7,043 nucleotides of DNA from Elusimicrobiota bacterium (GCA_028717525.1 JAQUNT010000115.1:1-7043), one strand, 5' to 3'; shown: positions 1 through 6,738, numbered from the stretch's first letter. The notes: generated by a model from the letters alone, not told the origin. Program-made: numbers and translations.

Positions 1-140
1 CCCTGGCCGACGTGGACGCTCGGGAGCTCTGCGCCATGCTGCCCCTGGTGGCCCTCACCGTCTACCTGGGCTTCTACCCCAAGCCCGCCCTGGACCTCAT
101 CAACGCCACCGTCGGCCACATGGCGGGGCTCATCAAGTGA
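1..140 (+). CDS. nuoM: NADH-quinone oxidoreductase subunit M, C-terminal end (partial)
   Basis: This is the 3' end of a gene that begins before the window; 45 codons remain, read from base 3 to the TGA at 138-140. The peptide runs from LADVDARELCAMLPLVALT through VYLGFYPKPALDL to a short tail ending GLIK. The pattern 'D-x-x-x-R-E-x-x-x-x-x-P-L' followed by a hydrophobic helix and 'YPKP' is typical of the last helix of the antiporter-like complex I subunit NuoM. NuoM is one of the three Mrp-like proton-pumping subunits in the membrane arm. The nuoN gene four bases downstream supports the call, since nuoM-nuoN is the usual end of the nuo operon. A different antiporter-like subunit (NuoL type) is possible from so short a piece, but gene order makes it unlikely. 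Confidence 0.85.
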   Translation, partial: LADVDARELCAMLPLVALTVYLGFYPKPALDLINATVGHMAGLIK

Positions 141-144
141 ACCC

Positions 145-1641
145 ATGCAGAACCTAGGCCTGCTGGCGCCGGAGATCGCGCTCTCCTTGTTCGGCCTCGC
201 GCTGCTGCTGGCCGACCTCCTGGCCCCGGCGCGAGCCCACAAGCTCCTCTACCACTTCTCCTGGGTCTCCGCGACCCTGACCTTGGTCCTCATCGCCTGC
301 GGTATGGGAAGTTCCGCAGGTGTCGGAGGGGGACTCTGGGTGGTCGATCCCATGAGCCAGTTCTTCAAGCTCGCGGTGCTCCTCTCCGTCATCATGACGG
401 TCATGCTCTGCCTGGAGTACGGGCAGCTGCCGCCGGCCCAGACCGGGACCTTCTGCGCCCTGCTGGTCTTCTCCGCCGTGGGCATGATGCTGCTGGTCTC
501 GGCCGCCGACCTGCTCCTGGTCTTCGTGGCCCTGGAGCTCATCTCCATCTCCTCGTTCGTGCTGACCGGCTTCGAACGCGCCAACCCCAAGTCCAACGAG
601 GGCGCGATCAAGTACTTCCTCTTCGGGGCCTTCTCCTCGGCCATCATGGTCTACGGCATCTCGCTGTACTACGGCGCCACGGGGACCACGCGGCTCGTCG
701 ACCCGGCGAGCTCCGGGCTCTGGCAGCCGGCCCTGCAGACCCAGGGCCCGGTGCTCACCTTGGCCATGGCCTTCATCCTGCTCGGCTTCGGCTTCAAGGC
801 CGCCATGGCGCCCATGCACTTCTGGGTCCCGGACGCCTACGAAGGGGCGCCCCTGCCGGTGACGGCGTTCCTCTCCGTGGCCCCGAAGATCGCGACCTTG
901 GGCGTCCTGGCGCGGGTCTACGTGGTCCTGGTCCCGGCCGCGGGTTTGGAGTTCACCACCTTGCTGGCCCTGCTGGCCATGCTCACCATGACCGTGGGCA
1001 ACACCGTCGCCATCTTCCAGGACAACGTCAAGCGCCTGCTGGCCTACTCCTCCATAGCCCAGGCCGGCTACATCCTCATCGGCATCGTCGCCGCCAACGG
1101 GCTGGGCCTGGAGGGGGTCCTCATCTACAGCCTGGTCTACGTGGCCATGAACCTGGGGGCCTTCGCCGTGGCCCAGGCCGTGGGCGACGACGGCTCGCGC
1201 GGGGGCGTGGGGTCCTACGAGCTCTCGGCCTTCGACGGCCTGGCCCAGCGCTCCCTGTCTTTGGCCCTGCTCATGGCGCTCTTCCTGCTCTCGCTGGCCG
1301 GCCTGCCCCCGCTGGCCGGCTTCATCGGCAAGTTCTACCTGTTCGCGGCCGCGCTGCTGGCCGGACGCGACGCCGCCGGAGCGGTCAGCCCGTGGGTCTT
1401 CTACAGCCTGGCCGTGGTCGCCGTGATCAACAGCGTCATCTCCGTCTACTACTATATGAGGATCGCCTACCACATGTTCTTCCTGCCGGCCCGGCGCGAA
1501 GGGGCCGCAGGGCAGGCGCTGCGCGCCGGGCCCTACCTCTGCGGCTGCCTGGCCGTGGCCGCGGCCGGAGTCCTGTACTTCGGGATCTATCCTGACCCCC
1601 TCATCGCCAACGTCAAACTCTCGGTCCCGACCCTCCCCTGA
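145..1641 (+). CDS. nuoN: NADH-quinone oxidoreductase subunit N
   Basis: NuoN is an antiporter-like subunit of respiratory complex I in the cytoplasmic membrane; it couples quinone reduction to proton translocation. The 498-residue product has the usual family length and is almost entirely hydrophobic, compatible with about 14 helices. Seen in the sequence are the residues expected for the proton path: Glu131 in ALELIS, Lys218 in GFGFKAAMAPMHFWVPDAYEG, Lys248 in VAPKIA and Lys396 in GFIGKFYLF. The motif DNVKRLLAYSSIAQAGY (residues 293-309) is a strong signature of the Nuo/Mrp antiporter family. The ATG at 145 lies four bases after the nuoM stop and has no clear Shine-Dalgarno sequence, so translation is probably coupled to nuoM. 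No truncation or missing charged residue was seen. As last nuo gene it is followed closely by a gene unrelated to complex I. Confidence 0.97.
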   Translation: MQNLGLLAPEIALSLFGLALLLADLLAPARAHKLLYHFSWVSATLTLVLIACGMGSSAGVGGGLWVVDPMSQFFKLAVLLSVIMTVMLCLEYGQLPPAQTGTFCALLVFSAVGMMLLVSAADLLLVFVALELISISSFVLTGFERANPKSNEGAIKYFLFGAFSSAIMVYGISLYYGATGTTRLVDPASSGLWQPALQTQGPVLTLAMAFILLGFGFKAAMAPMHFWVPDAYEGAPLPVTAFLSVAPKIATLGVLARVYVVLVPAAGLEFTTLLALLAMLTMTVGNTVAIFQDNVKRLLAYSSIAQAGYILIGIVAANGLGLEGVLIYSLVYVAMNLGAFAVAQAVGDDGSRGGVGSYELSAFDGLAQRSLSLALLMALFLLSLAGLPPLAGFIGKFYLFAAALLAGRDAAGAVSPWVFYSLAVVAVINSVISVYYYMRIAYHMFFLPARREGAAGQALRAGPYLCGCLAVAAAGVLYFGIYPDPLIANVKLSVPTLP

Positions 1642-1644
1642 AGG
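1640..1644 (+). promoter_or_regulatory. Shine-Dalgarno GAAGG supporting a CTG start at 1652
   Basis: GAAGG overlaps the nuoN stop codon (TGA at 1639-1641) and sits seven bases before the in-frame CTG at 1652. This is a normal ribosome-binding spacing and is the only good one upstream of the GT-C-like gene. It suggests translational coupling with nuoN. Confidence 0.5.
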
Positions 1645-1651
1645 CCCGGGG

Positions 1652-3892
1652 CTGCGGCGCCTGGCCCTGAAGATCTGGCCCTGGCTGGCGCTGCTGGCGG
1701 CCCTGGCGCTCTGCCTGGAACGATACCCCGCCGGCAAGCTGCTCCGCGACGGCGAGGGCTTCTCCGAGATGGTCGTGGCCGGGGAAGCCTTCCTGCACGG
1801 CGCGCCCGGCGAGGGCGTCTCCTTCCGCATGCCCCTGGCCGGAACCGTCCTGGCCTGGTACAACGGCCACGCCCCGCACTGGGCCCAGGCCGCCGCCAGC
1901 GGGCTGTTGTGGGTCGGCCCCGCGGCCCTGGCCTTCGAGCTGGGCTCCCTGTTGCAGGGTCCGGGAGCGGGGGGCTTGGCCGCGCTCCTGGCCGCCTGGC
2001 CCTGGTCCGCCAACGAGGTGGGCATGGGCGAGGAGATCATCTACAAGCTCCTGGTGGGCCTCGTCGTGCTCCTGCTGGTCTGGCGGGCGTCCCGTCCGGA
2101 CTGGAGGCGCAGCGCGGCTCTCGGCCTGGCCATCGGTCTGAGCCTGCTCTGCCGTTCGACCCTCTTCCTGCTGCCCCCGCTGCTGGCGGCCTATGACCTG
2201 CTCCGCGGCGGACCAGAGCGCGACCGGCGCCGAAGCCTGGCGGGCGCCGCGGCTCTTCTAGTCTGCTCCTACGCGCTCCTGGCGCCCTGGGGGCTCATGA
2301 ACCTGCGTCTGCACGGCCGCTTCATCCCGCTCGAAGACAGGCGCGCCGACAGCGATGTGGCCACGGCCGCCATCGGCATCGGTCCGAACCTCTCAGGCAA
2401 CTACCGCTGGCTGGCGGGCATCCCGGACGGCGACCGCGTCCTGTCCTGGGCCGCCCGGCGCGTCCTGCGCCATCCGGGGCCTTATCTGGCGGGCTGCGCG
2501 GAGAGGGTCCGCTTCGTCCTTCTCGAGCATCCGCTGCTCTGGGCCGCGGCTCTGCTGGTCTTCGCGCTCCGCTTCCGGCACGAGGCCTTCCGGCAGACCG
2601 CCCTGTTCTGTGCCTATTTCGCGGGCATCCATTGCCTGCTGGCCATCGAGAGGAGGTACCTGGAGCCGCTCTGGTTCGTCCTGAGCTCCGCGGCCGCGGC
2701 TGGGGCTTGGGGCCTATGGCCCGGTCCAGCCGCGCAGCGGCAGCCCCGGCCGCTGGGCTGGCTGGCCTGGCCTTATCTGGCCGCAGCGGCCACCGCGGGC
2801 CTGGCCACGCTCCTCTGCGTCATCGCCTTCCCCGGCCGGCCCCTGCCGCCCCTGCAGGTCCCGGTCGCGCGGGCCCTGCGCAGCGGCCCGGACGACGCCT
2901 GGCTGCTGCATCTCTACAGCCGCGAGCTGCTGCGCCGGGGCGAGGCCTCGACTGCGGTGGCGAGCGCCCGCCGGGCCCTGGAGTTGGCCCCCGGCCAATA
3001 CCCCATGCAGTTCACCTACGCCTGGGCCCTGGCCGCCTCGGGCCGGCCCGCGCGGGCCTGGCTGAAGCGCATCACCGCCGGCCTGGAGCCCGGCCAGGAG
3101 CAGCGCGCCGAGAAGCTCTCCCGGGGGCACCTGCTCGAGACCCTGTGGCACATGGCCGCGGGCCGGCAAGCCCAGGCCGAGGCCGCCTACGCCCGGGCCC
3201 AGTCCGCGTGGCGGGAACGGGGCCCCAGTTTCCGTCCCCTGCAGGCGCCGCGCGGCGCGGCGGCAGCGGACCGCGCGCGGCGCATCGACTCCGAGCTCAG
3301 CCGCCTGGACACGCGCCTTGCGGACCTGGCCCGGGAACTCCTGGACGCCTGGCCCCAAACCGGCCGCGAGCGCCTCAAGCGGCGCCTCCTCGACAGCTCA
3401 TCCCGGCTGCGCCCCCTGTTGCTGGCTCCCGCCCCGGCCGGGCCTCCGGTGACGGCGTCCGTGCCGGGTTCCGATGAGAGGAAGCGGGCTTGGCAGCTGC
3501 AGGAGCGCGGCGACTACTGGGGCGCCCTGCGCCTGCTCGACAGGCTGCTGCGCGTAGACCCGGCGGACGCCAAGCTGCGCAGCGACCGGGGCGTGGTCTA
3601 TGCCTTGCTGGGACGGCGCCGGGAGGCCCGCGACGACTTCGCAGCCGCCCTGCGCCTCGATCCGGCCCTGGCCGGCGCCTACCTCTCCCTGGCCTCGCTC
3701 ACCGCGGGCCGCGGTGAGGAGCAGCAGGCGGTGCGCCTCTACGAGACCGCCCTGCGCGAGGCCTGTCCGAGGCTGGAGCCCGAGCTCTGCCGCCTGCTCG
3801 ACGAGCCGGGGTCTCAGGCCTGCTTCGCGCGGGAGCCGCGGGTCTGCGGCCTCATCGCGCAGGAGCTGGCGCGGCTCCAGGCCCGGCGGTGA
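1652..3892 (+). CDS. GT-C/GT39-like membrane glycosyltransferase with C-terminal TPR region
   Basis: Probable polytopic glycosyltransferase of the GT-C fold (ArnT/PMT-like), expected to use a polyprenyl-phosphate sugar donor with an active site outside the membrane. From CTG 1652 the product is 746 residues (numbering used here). It starts with three basic residues and a helix at about 8-22, then D33-G34-E35, which fits the D-x-E type motif of GT-C enzymes in the first outer loop. Further family-like features are GLAIGLSLLCRSTLFLLPP (about 158-176) and ERRYLEP (333-339) before the last helices; about ten hydrophobic segments end near residue 391. A TPR-like stretch lies at 416-475, clearer TPRs at 612-705, and a four-Cys tail follows. 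An ATG at 1769 is the first conventional start (707 residues), but it would lose helix 1 and D-x-E. The acceptor is unknown. The gene starts 10 bases after nuoN and probably shares its transcript. Confidence 0.75.
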   Translation: MRRLALKIWPWLALLAALALCLERYPAGKLLRDGEGFSEMVVAGEAFLHGAPGEGVSFRMPLAGTVLAWYNGHAPHWAQAAASGLLWVGPAALAFELGSLLQGPGAGGLAALLAAWPWSANEVGMGEEIIYKLLVGLVVLLLVWRASRPDWRRSAALGLAIGLSLLCRSTLFLLPPLLAAYDLLRGGPERDRRRSLAGAAALLVCSYALLAPWGLMNLRLHGRFIPLEDRRADSDVATAAIGIGPNLSGNYRWLAGIPDGDRVLSWAARRVLRHPGPYLAGCAERVRFVLLEHPLLWAAALLVFALRFRHEAFRQTALFCAYFAGIHCLLAIERRYLEPLWFVLSSAAAAGAWGLWPGPAAQRQPRPLGWLAWPYLAAAATAGLATLLCVIAFPGRPLPPLQVPVARALRSGPDDAWLLHLYSRELLRRGEASTAVASARRALELAPGQYPMQFTYAWALAASGRPARAWLKRITAGLEPGQEQRAEKLSRGHLLETLWHMAAGRQAQAEAAYARAQSAWRERGPSFRPLQAPRGAAAADRARRIDSELSRLDTRLADLARELLDAWPQTGRERLKRRLLDSSSRLRPLLLAPAPAGPPVTASVPGSDERKRAWQLQERGDYWGALRLLDRLLRVDPADAKLRSDRGVVYALLGRRREARDDFAAALRLDPALAGAYLSLASLTAGRGEEQQAVRLYETALREACPRLEPELCRLLDEPGSQACFAREPRVCGLIAQELARLQARR
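3485..3766 (+). other. TPR repeats within the GT-C-like protein
   Basis: Residues about 612-705 (CTG numbering) form tandem helix pairs with the TPR spacing: AWQLQERGDYWGALRLLDRL, then a repeat around SDRGVVYALLGRRREARDDF ending LRLDP, then a third around AYLSLASLTAGRGEEQQAVR. The recurring Leu/Gly/Ala/Pro positions and 'DP' at repeat ends are characteristic. TPRs usually bind proteins or peptides, so this part may dock the enzyme to a partner. Confidence 0.75.
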
Positions 3893-3895
3893 GCC

Positions 3896-5638
3896 CTACC
3901 TGTTCCAATTGAGGACGGTGGGCGCCTGGCCTGACCGCGCCGAGCCGCTGCCCCGGCGCAGGAGGAAGAGCCCGGCCAAAGTCAGGGCCAGAAGGGCGCC
4001 CCAGCGCCAAGGCCCGCCCGAGGCGTCGAACCACCGCCCCTGCCCCGCTGCGAACGCCCGCACCCCCTCCAGCCACTCCGAACCGGGCGGCAGTTGGAGC
4101 GAGCACGCGGCCAGGAGCAGCAGAGCCCCGGCGGCGGCCGTCAGGCCGGCCGCGGTCCAGCGGTCGGCGGTCCAGACCCCGAGGCAGAAGGCCGCGCCGG
4201 CCGCCACCACGCCGGGCGCGGCGAGCACGAAGAAATCGAGGTCCGGGGCCTGGGTCGGCCAGACGAAGCCTCCCGCCCCGAAGCGATAGAAGGCGGCGGC
4301 CATGCCGACGCCGGCCAGGCCCGAGGCCAAGCCCCGCAGCCAGGGACGCCAGCCCTGCTGCGCGAGGCAGAAGGCGGCGGCCGCCGCGGCGAAGACGCCG
4401 GCCGCGGCCCAGTCCGGGCGGCCCGTGCCGTGCCAGAGCCGCCCCATGACGGCCAGGACCGCCAATCCCGCCGCGGCCTTGACGACATGCCGACGGTGCG
4501 CCGGCGCCGCGGGCAGGGGCGGCAGCGGCCGGGTCGGCGCCAGGGTCGGCGCCGGCGGCATCGGGAGTTCCGCCGGTGCCTGCGGCAGCGGTGATTCCGC
4601 AGGTCCCAGCGGGACGGATTTCCCTGCCGCCGGCGCCGGGGCGCAATCCGGGCCGGGGTAGATGCCGGCGGCCTTGGGGTCCAGGGGCGGGGGCGCCAGG
4701 CTGAACGGCGAGCCGCTGGAGTCGACATTGACGAGCATGCGCGGCGACTCCAATTCGCGCACCACCTCGCTGGCGCCCGCTGGACGGTCCGTCGGGTTCT
4801 TGGCCATGAGCCGCTCGATGAGGGCCGCCACGGCGGCGGTCGCCTCAGGGCGCCGTAGGCGCACGTCCGGCACCGGCTCTTCGCGGTGCTGGAGCAGAAG
4901 GTCGCCGGCGGTCTTGGCCGCGAACGGGGGCCGGCCGGTCAGGGCGTAGAAGTAGGTGGCGCCCAAAGAGTAAAGGTCCATGCGGGGGTCGGGCGGCGCG
5001 CCGAAGGCCTGCTCCGGCGCCATGAAGTCCAAGGAGCCCATGGTGGCCAAGCCCTCCAGGTGCGGGTCGGAGCGGCCGGCCATCACCGAGATGCCGAAAT
5101 CCGTCAGGCGCACGGAGCCGTCGGCGCCGAGCATGATGTTGGCGGGCTTGACGTCCCGGTGGACCACGCCCTGGCGGTGCGCGGTGGCCAGGGCCAGGGC
5201 CGCCTCCTTGACCACGCGCAGGGCTTCCTGGGGCGCCAGGGGGCCGTCGCGGCTGACCTTGGCCTCGAGGTTCTCTCCCACGATGAACTGCATCACGATG
5301 TAAGTCTGCTCGCCGTAGACCCCGACGTCGTAGACCTGCACGATGCGGGGGTCTTCGAGGCGCGCGGCGATGCGGGCCTCGGCCAGGAAAGCCTGCGCGG
5401 CCGCGGGGGAGCCCAGCCACTCGGGGGAGACGACCTTGAGCGCGACGGGACGGTCCAGGGGGACGTGGTGGGCGCGGTACACGGCGCCCATGCCCCCGCG
5501 GCCCAGGAGGGCCTCGACCCGGCAGGGGCCGACCTTGCGGCCCAGGAACCAGTCGTCCGGCGAGCCGGGTTCGGCCAGCGGGGGCCGGTACTCCTGAGGA
5601 GGCTCGCCGGGGACCTCGTCGGGCTTGTGATGTGCCAT
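3896..5638 (-). CDS. Membrane-anchored Ser/Thr protein kinase (PknB/Hanks type)
   Basis: Eukaryotic-type kinase of 580 residues that should phosphorylate Ser/Thr on unknown targets. All catalytic motifs are intact: glycine loop GRGGMGAVY (46-54), VALK with Lys68, helix-C Glu87, HRDVKPANIM with Asp162, Lys164 and Asn167, DFG (180-182), APE (207-209), Asp221 in MDLYSLG and Arg285. The activation loop holds Ser and Thr residues near 198-202 that could be autophosphorylated. The kinase domain ends near 298. A proline/alanine-rich linker (about 315-380) leads to about six hydrophobic segments between 385 and 561 and a basic, polar tail. No PASTA or other known sensor domain is seen. The ATG at 5638 was chosen over a TTG at 5677 that lies inside the candidate -35 box and adds 13 residues outside the domain. 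The gene is convergent with the GT-C-like gene and divergent from the transglutaminase-like gene. Confidence 0.95.
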   Translation of the reverse strand: MAHHKPDEVPGEPPQEYRPPLAEPGSPDDWFLGRKVGPCRVEALLGRGGMGAVYRAHHVPLDRPVALKVVSPEWLGSPAAAQAFLAEARIAARLEDPRIVQVYDVGVYGEQTYIVMQFIVGENLEAKVSRDGPLAPQEALRVVKEAALALATAHRQGVVHRDVKPANIMLGADGSVRLTDFGISVMAGRSDPHLEGLATMGSLDFMAPEQAFGAPPDPRMDLYSLGATYFYALTGRPPFAAKTAGDLLLQHREEPVPDVRLRRPEATAAVAALIERLMAKNPTDRPAGASEVVRELESPRMLVNVDSSGSPFSLAPPPLDPKAAGIYPGPDCAPAPAAGKSVPLGPAESPLPQAPAELPMPPAPTLAPTRPLPPLPAAPAHRRHVVKAAAGLAVLAVMGRLWHGTGRPDWAAAGVFAAAAAAFCLAQQGWRPWLRGLASGLAGVGMAAAFYRFGAGGFVWPTQAPDLDFFVLAAPGVVAAGAAFCLGVWTADRWTAAGLTAAAGALLLLAACSLQLPPGSEWLEGVRAFAAGQGRWFDASGGPWRWGALLALTLAGLFLLRRGSGSARSGQAPTVLNWNR

Positions 5639-5651
5639 GAGCCTGCATAAT
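5625..5651 (+). promoter_or_regulatory. Weak candidate promoter for the transglutaminase-like operon
   Basis: TTGTGA (5625-5630) and CATAAT (5646-5651, five of six matches) are separated by 15 bases, shorter than ideal. It would give a leader of about 55 bases before the ATG at 5713. The -10 lies inside the inverted repeat. The -35 lies inside the start of the kinase gene. This is offered only because no better plus-strand promoter is visible in the divergent region. Confidence 0.25.
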
Positions 5652-5663
5652 ATAACAGGCTCA
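5638..5663. promoter_or_regulatory. Perfect 8-bp inverted repeat, candidate operator
   Basis: TGAGCCTG at 5638-5645 is exactly mirrored by CAGGCTCA at 5656-5663 around the ten-base spacer CATAATATAA. The spacer is the only strongly AT-rich run nearby and overlaps the candidate -10 boxes of both divergent genes. The size and symmetry fit a dimeric repressor or activator site. No T-run follows on either strand, so an intrinsic terminator is unlikely. It could instead act as an RNA hairpin in a 5' leader of the plus-strand operon. Confidence 0.5.
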
Positions 5664-5677
5664 CGAAGAGGATGCAA
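5649..5677 (-). promoter_or_regulatory. Candidate sigma70-type promoter for the kinase gene
   Basis: On the minus strand TTGCAT (5677-5672, three of six matches to the -35 consensus) and TATATT (5654-5649, five of six matches to the -10 consensus) are separated by exactly 17 bases. Transcription would be expected to start near 5642, only a few bases before the ATG at 5638, giving a nearly leaderless mRNA. The -10 lies inside the inverted repeat 5638-5663. Confidence 0.45.
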
Positions 5678-5712
5678 GTCTTGCCGCGCTCCAATTTGGT
5701 ATCCTCCAGGCC

Positions 5713-6717
5713 ATGCGCGTCGGCCCGCCCCTGCGATTCCTGGCCCCGGCCCTCCTGCTCGGCTACGGCGCCGCCGCGGGCCTGTGCTGGCGCTGCGAGC
5801 AGGCCCTCTTTCCCCGCGCCGCCGACCTGCGCAGCCAGCCCGCCGGCCAGGATGGCGCGGCGGGCCGGGTCCGCGCCTCCCAGCGCCTCGGCCAGACCGC
5901 GGACTCCTTCTTCTCCGAATACTTCTTCCAGAACTTCAACCGCGACCGGCTCCAGGTCCGCTACCAGATCCCCAAGAAGTCCTACGCCGCCTACTGCGGC
6001 GGCTTCTGGTACACCCAGGCCGGCCTGGACGCCCTGGACCAGTGGCACGAGCGCGCCCGCCAGAGCGCCTTCAAGCTCGCGGTGTCCACCCGCAAGACCC
6101 AGCACCAGCTCGACAGCGCCGTCGCCAACCTCAAGGCCGAGTTCGAGCGCAAGCGCCGGGATTACCTGGTCTCCAAAGGCTTCCGGCTCCGGGCCGGCAA
6201 CGTGGTCGAGGCCGACGTCCCCGCCATCGCCCGCAGGAGCGTCCCGGACCTCAAGCCCGTGGCTCTGGCCCTGGATTCCATGGCCGCGCGCAACAGCTAT
6301 GATTCCGAGACCTTGGTGGGCGCGGCCGCGGCCATGGTCCAGACCGCCCTGAACTACCAGGTCCCGGCGTCCGTGGAGGGCGGCCAACACACGGGCGGCA
6401 TCCTGCCCCCGGCCATGTCCATGGTGCGCGGCTGGGGCGACTGCGACACCAAGACCGCCCTGCTGGCCGCCATCCTGTCCAACTGGTCCGGGGTGCGCAT
6501 CGTGGGCATCGCCGTGCCCGAGCACTACCTCATGGCCATCCAGCGCTTGCCCGCCCAAGGCGAGGCTTTCGTGGAGTGGCAGGGCCAGCGCTACGTCCTC
6601 ATCGAGCCCGCCGGCCCGGCCTGGCTGCCCCCGGGCCAGGTGGGCGCCGACACCATGCCCCTGCTGCAGGCCGGCGAGGGGTTCCGCATCGAGCCGTTCG
6701 CAAACAGCCCTGGGTGA
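5713..6717 (+). CDS. Transglutaminase-like (papain-fold) membrane-anchored protein
   Basis: A 334-residue protein whose C-terminal half resembles the transglutaminase-like superfamily, which in bacteria includes peptidases and amide-transfer enzymes. Candidate catalytic residues are Cys244 in RGWGDCDTKTALLAAIL, His271 in VPEHYLMAI and an acidic residue at Glu298 in RYVLIEPAGPAWLPPG, where the family more often has Asp. The order Cys-His-acid and the 'G-D-C-D' context fit the fold, and 27 residues separate each pair. The N-terminus has a short hydrophobic stretch (about 8-24), either a signal anchor or signal peptide, so the protein probably faces outward. Residues 108-150 are charged and helical, possibly a coiled coil. 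The ATG at 5713 has only a weak AGG two bases upstream. It is 21 bases upstream of the DUF350 gene and most likely co-transcribed. The reaction and substrate are not known. Confidence 0.7.
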   Translation: MRVGPPLRFLAPALLLGYGAAAGLCWRCEQALFPRAADLRSQPAGQDGAAGRVRASQRLGQTADSFFSEYFFQNFNRDRLQVRYQIPKKSYAAYCGGFWYTQAGLDALDQWHERARQSAFKLAVSTRKTQHQLDSAVANLKAEFERKRRDYLVSKGFRLRAGNVVEADVPAIARRSVPDLKPVALALDSMAARNSYDSETLVGAAAAMVQTALNYQVPASVEGGQHTGGILPPAMSMVRGWGDCDTKTALLAAILSNWSGVRIVGIAVPEHYLMAIQRLPAQGEAFVEWQGQRYVLIEPAGPAWLPPGQVGADTMPLLQAGEGFRIEPFANSPG

Positions 6718-6726
6718 GCCCCGGGC

Positions 6727-6733
6727 AAGGAGA
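6727..6733 (+). promoter_or_regulatory. Strong Shine-Dalgarno for the DUF350 gene
   Basis: AAGGAGA ends five bases before the ATG at 6739. It is the best ribosome-binding site in the window and fixes the start of the last gene. It suggests the DUF350 protein is made at a higher rate than the upstream transglutaminase-like protein. Confidence 0.85.
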
Positions 6734-6738
6734 CGACC

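Noticed and set aside
154..2040. 628-codon open frame on the minus strand opposite nuoN and the start of the GT-C-like gene
   Set aside because: The product is rich in Gly, Gln, Asp, Glu and His without any domain-like pattern, as expected from the reverse of a GC-rich membrane-protein gene. The plus-strand frame has unmistakable NuoN motifs.
4845..5650. Overlapping open frames on both strands within the kinase gene
   Set aside because: The kinase frame carries every catalytic motif in order; the other frames give Arg/Pro/Gly-rich products typical of shifted GC-rich code.
5638..5663. Inverted repeat read as an intrinsic terminator
   Set aside because: No run of T follows on either strand and it lies upstream of both divergent genes, where a terminator would make little sense.
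5639..5677. Extension of the kinase to the TTG at 5677
   Set aside because: It would add 13 residues with no family support, the TTG coincides with the candidate -35 box and lacks a well-spaced Shine-Dalgarno sequence. The ATG at 5638 is preferred, though not proven.
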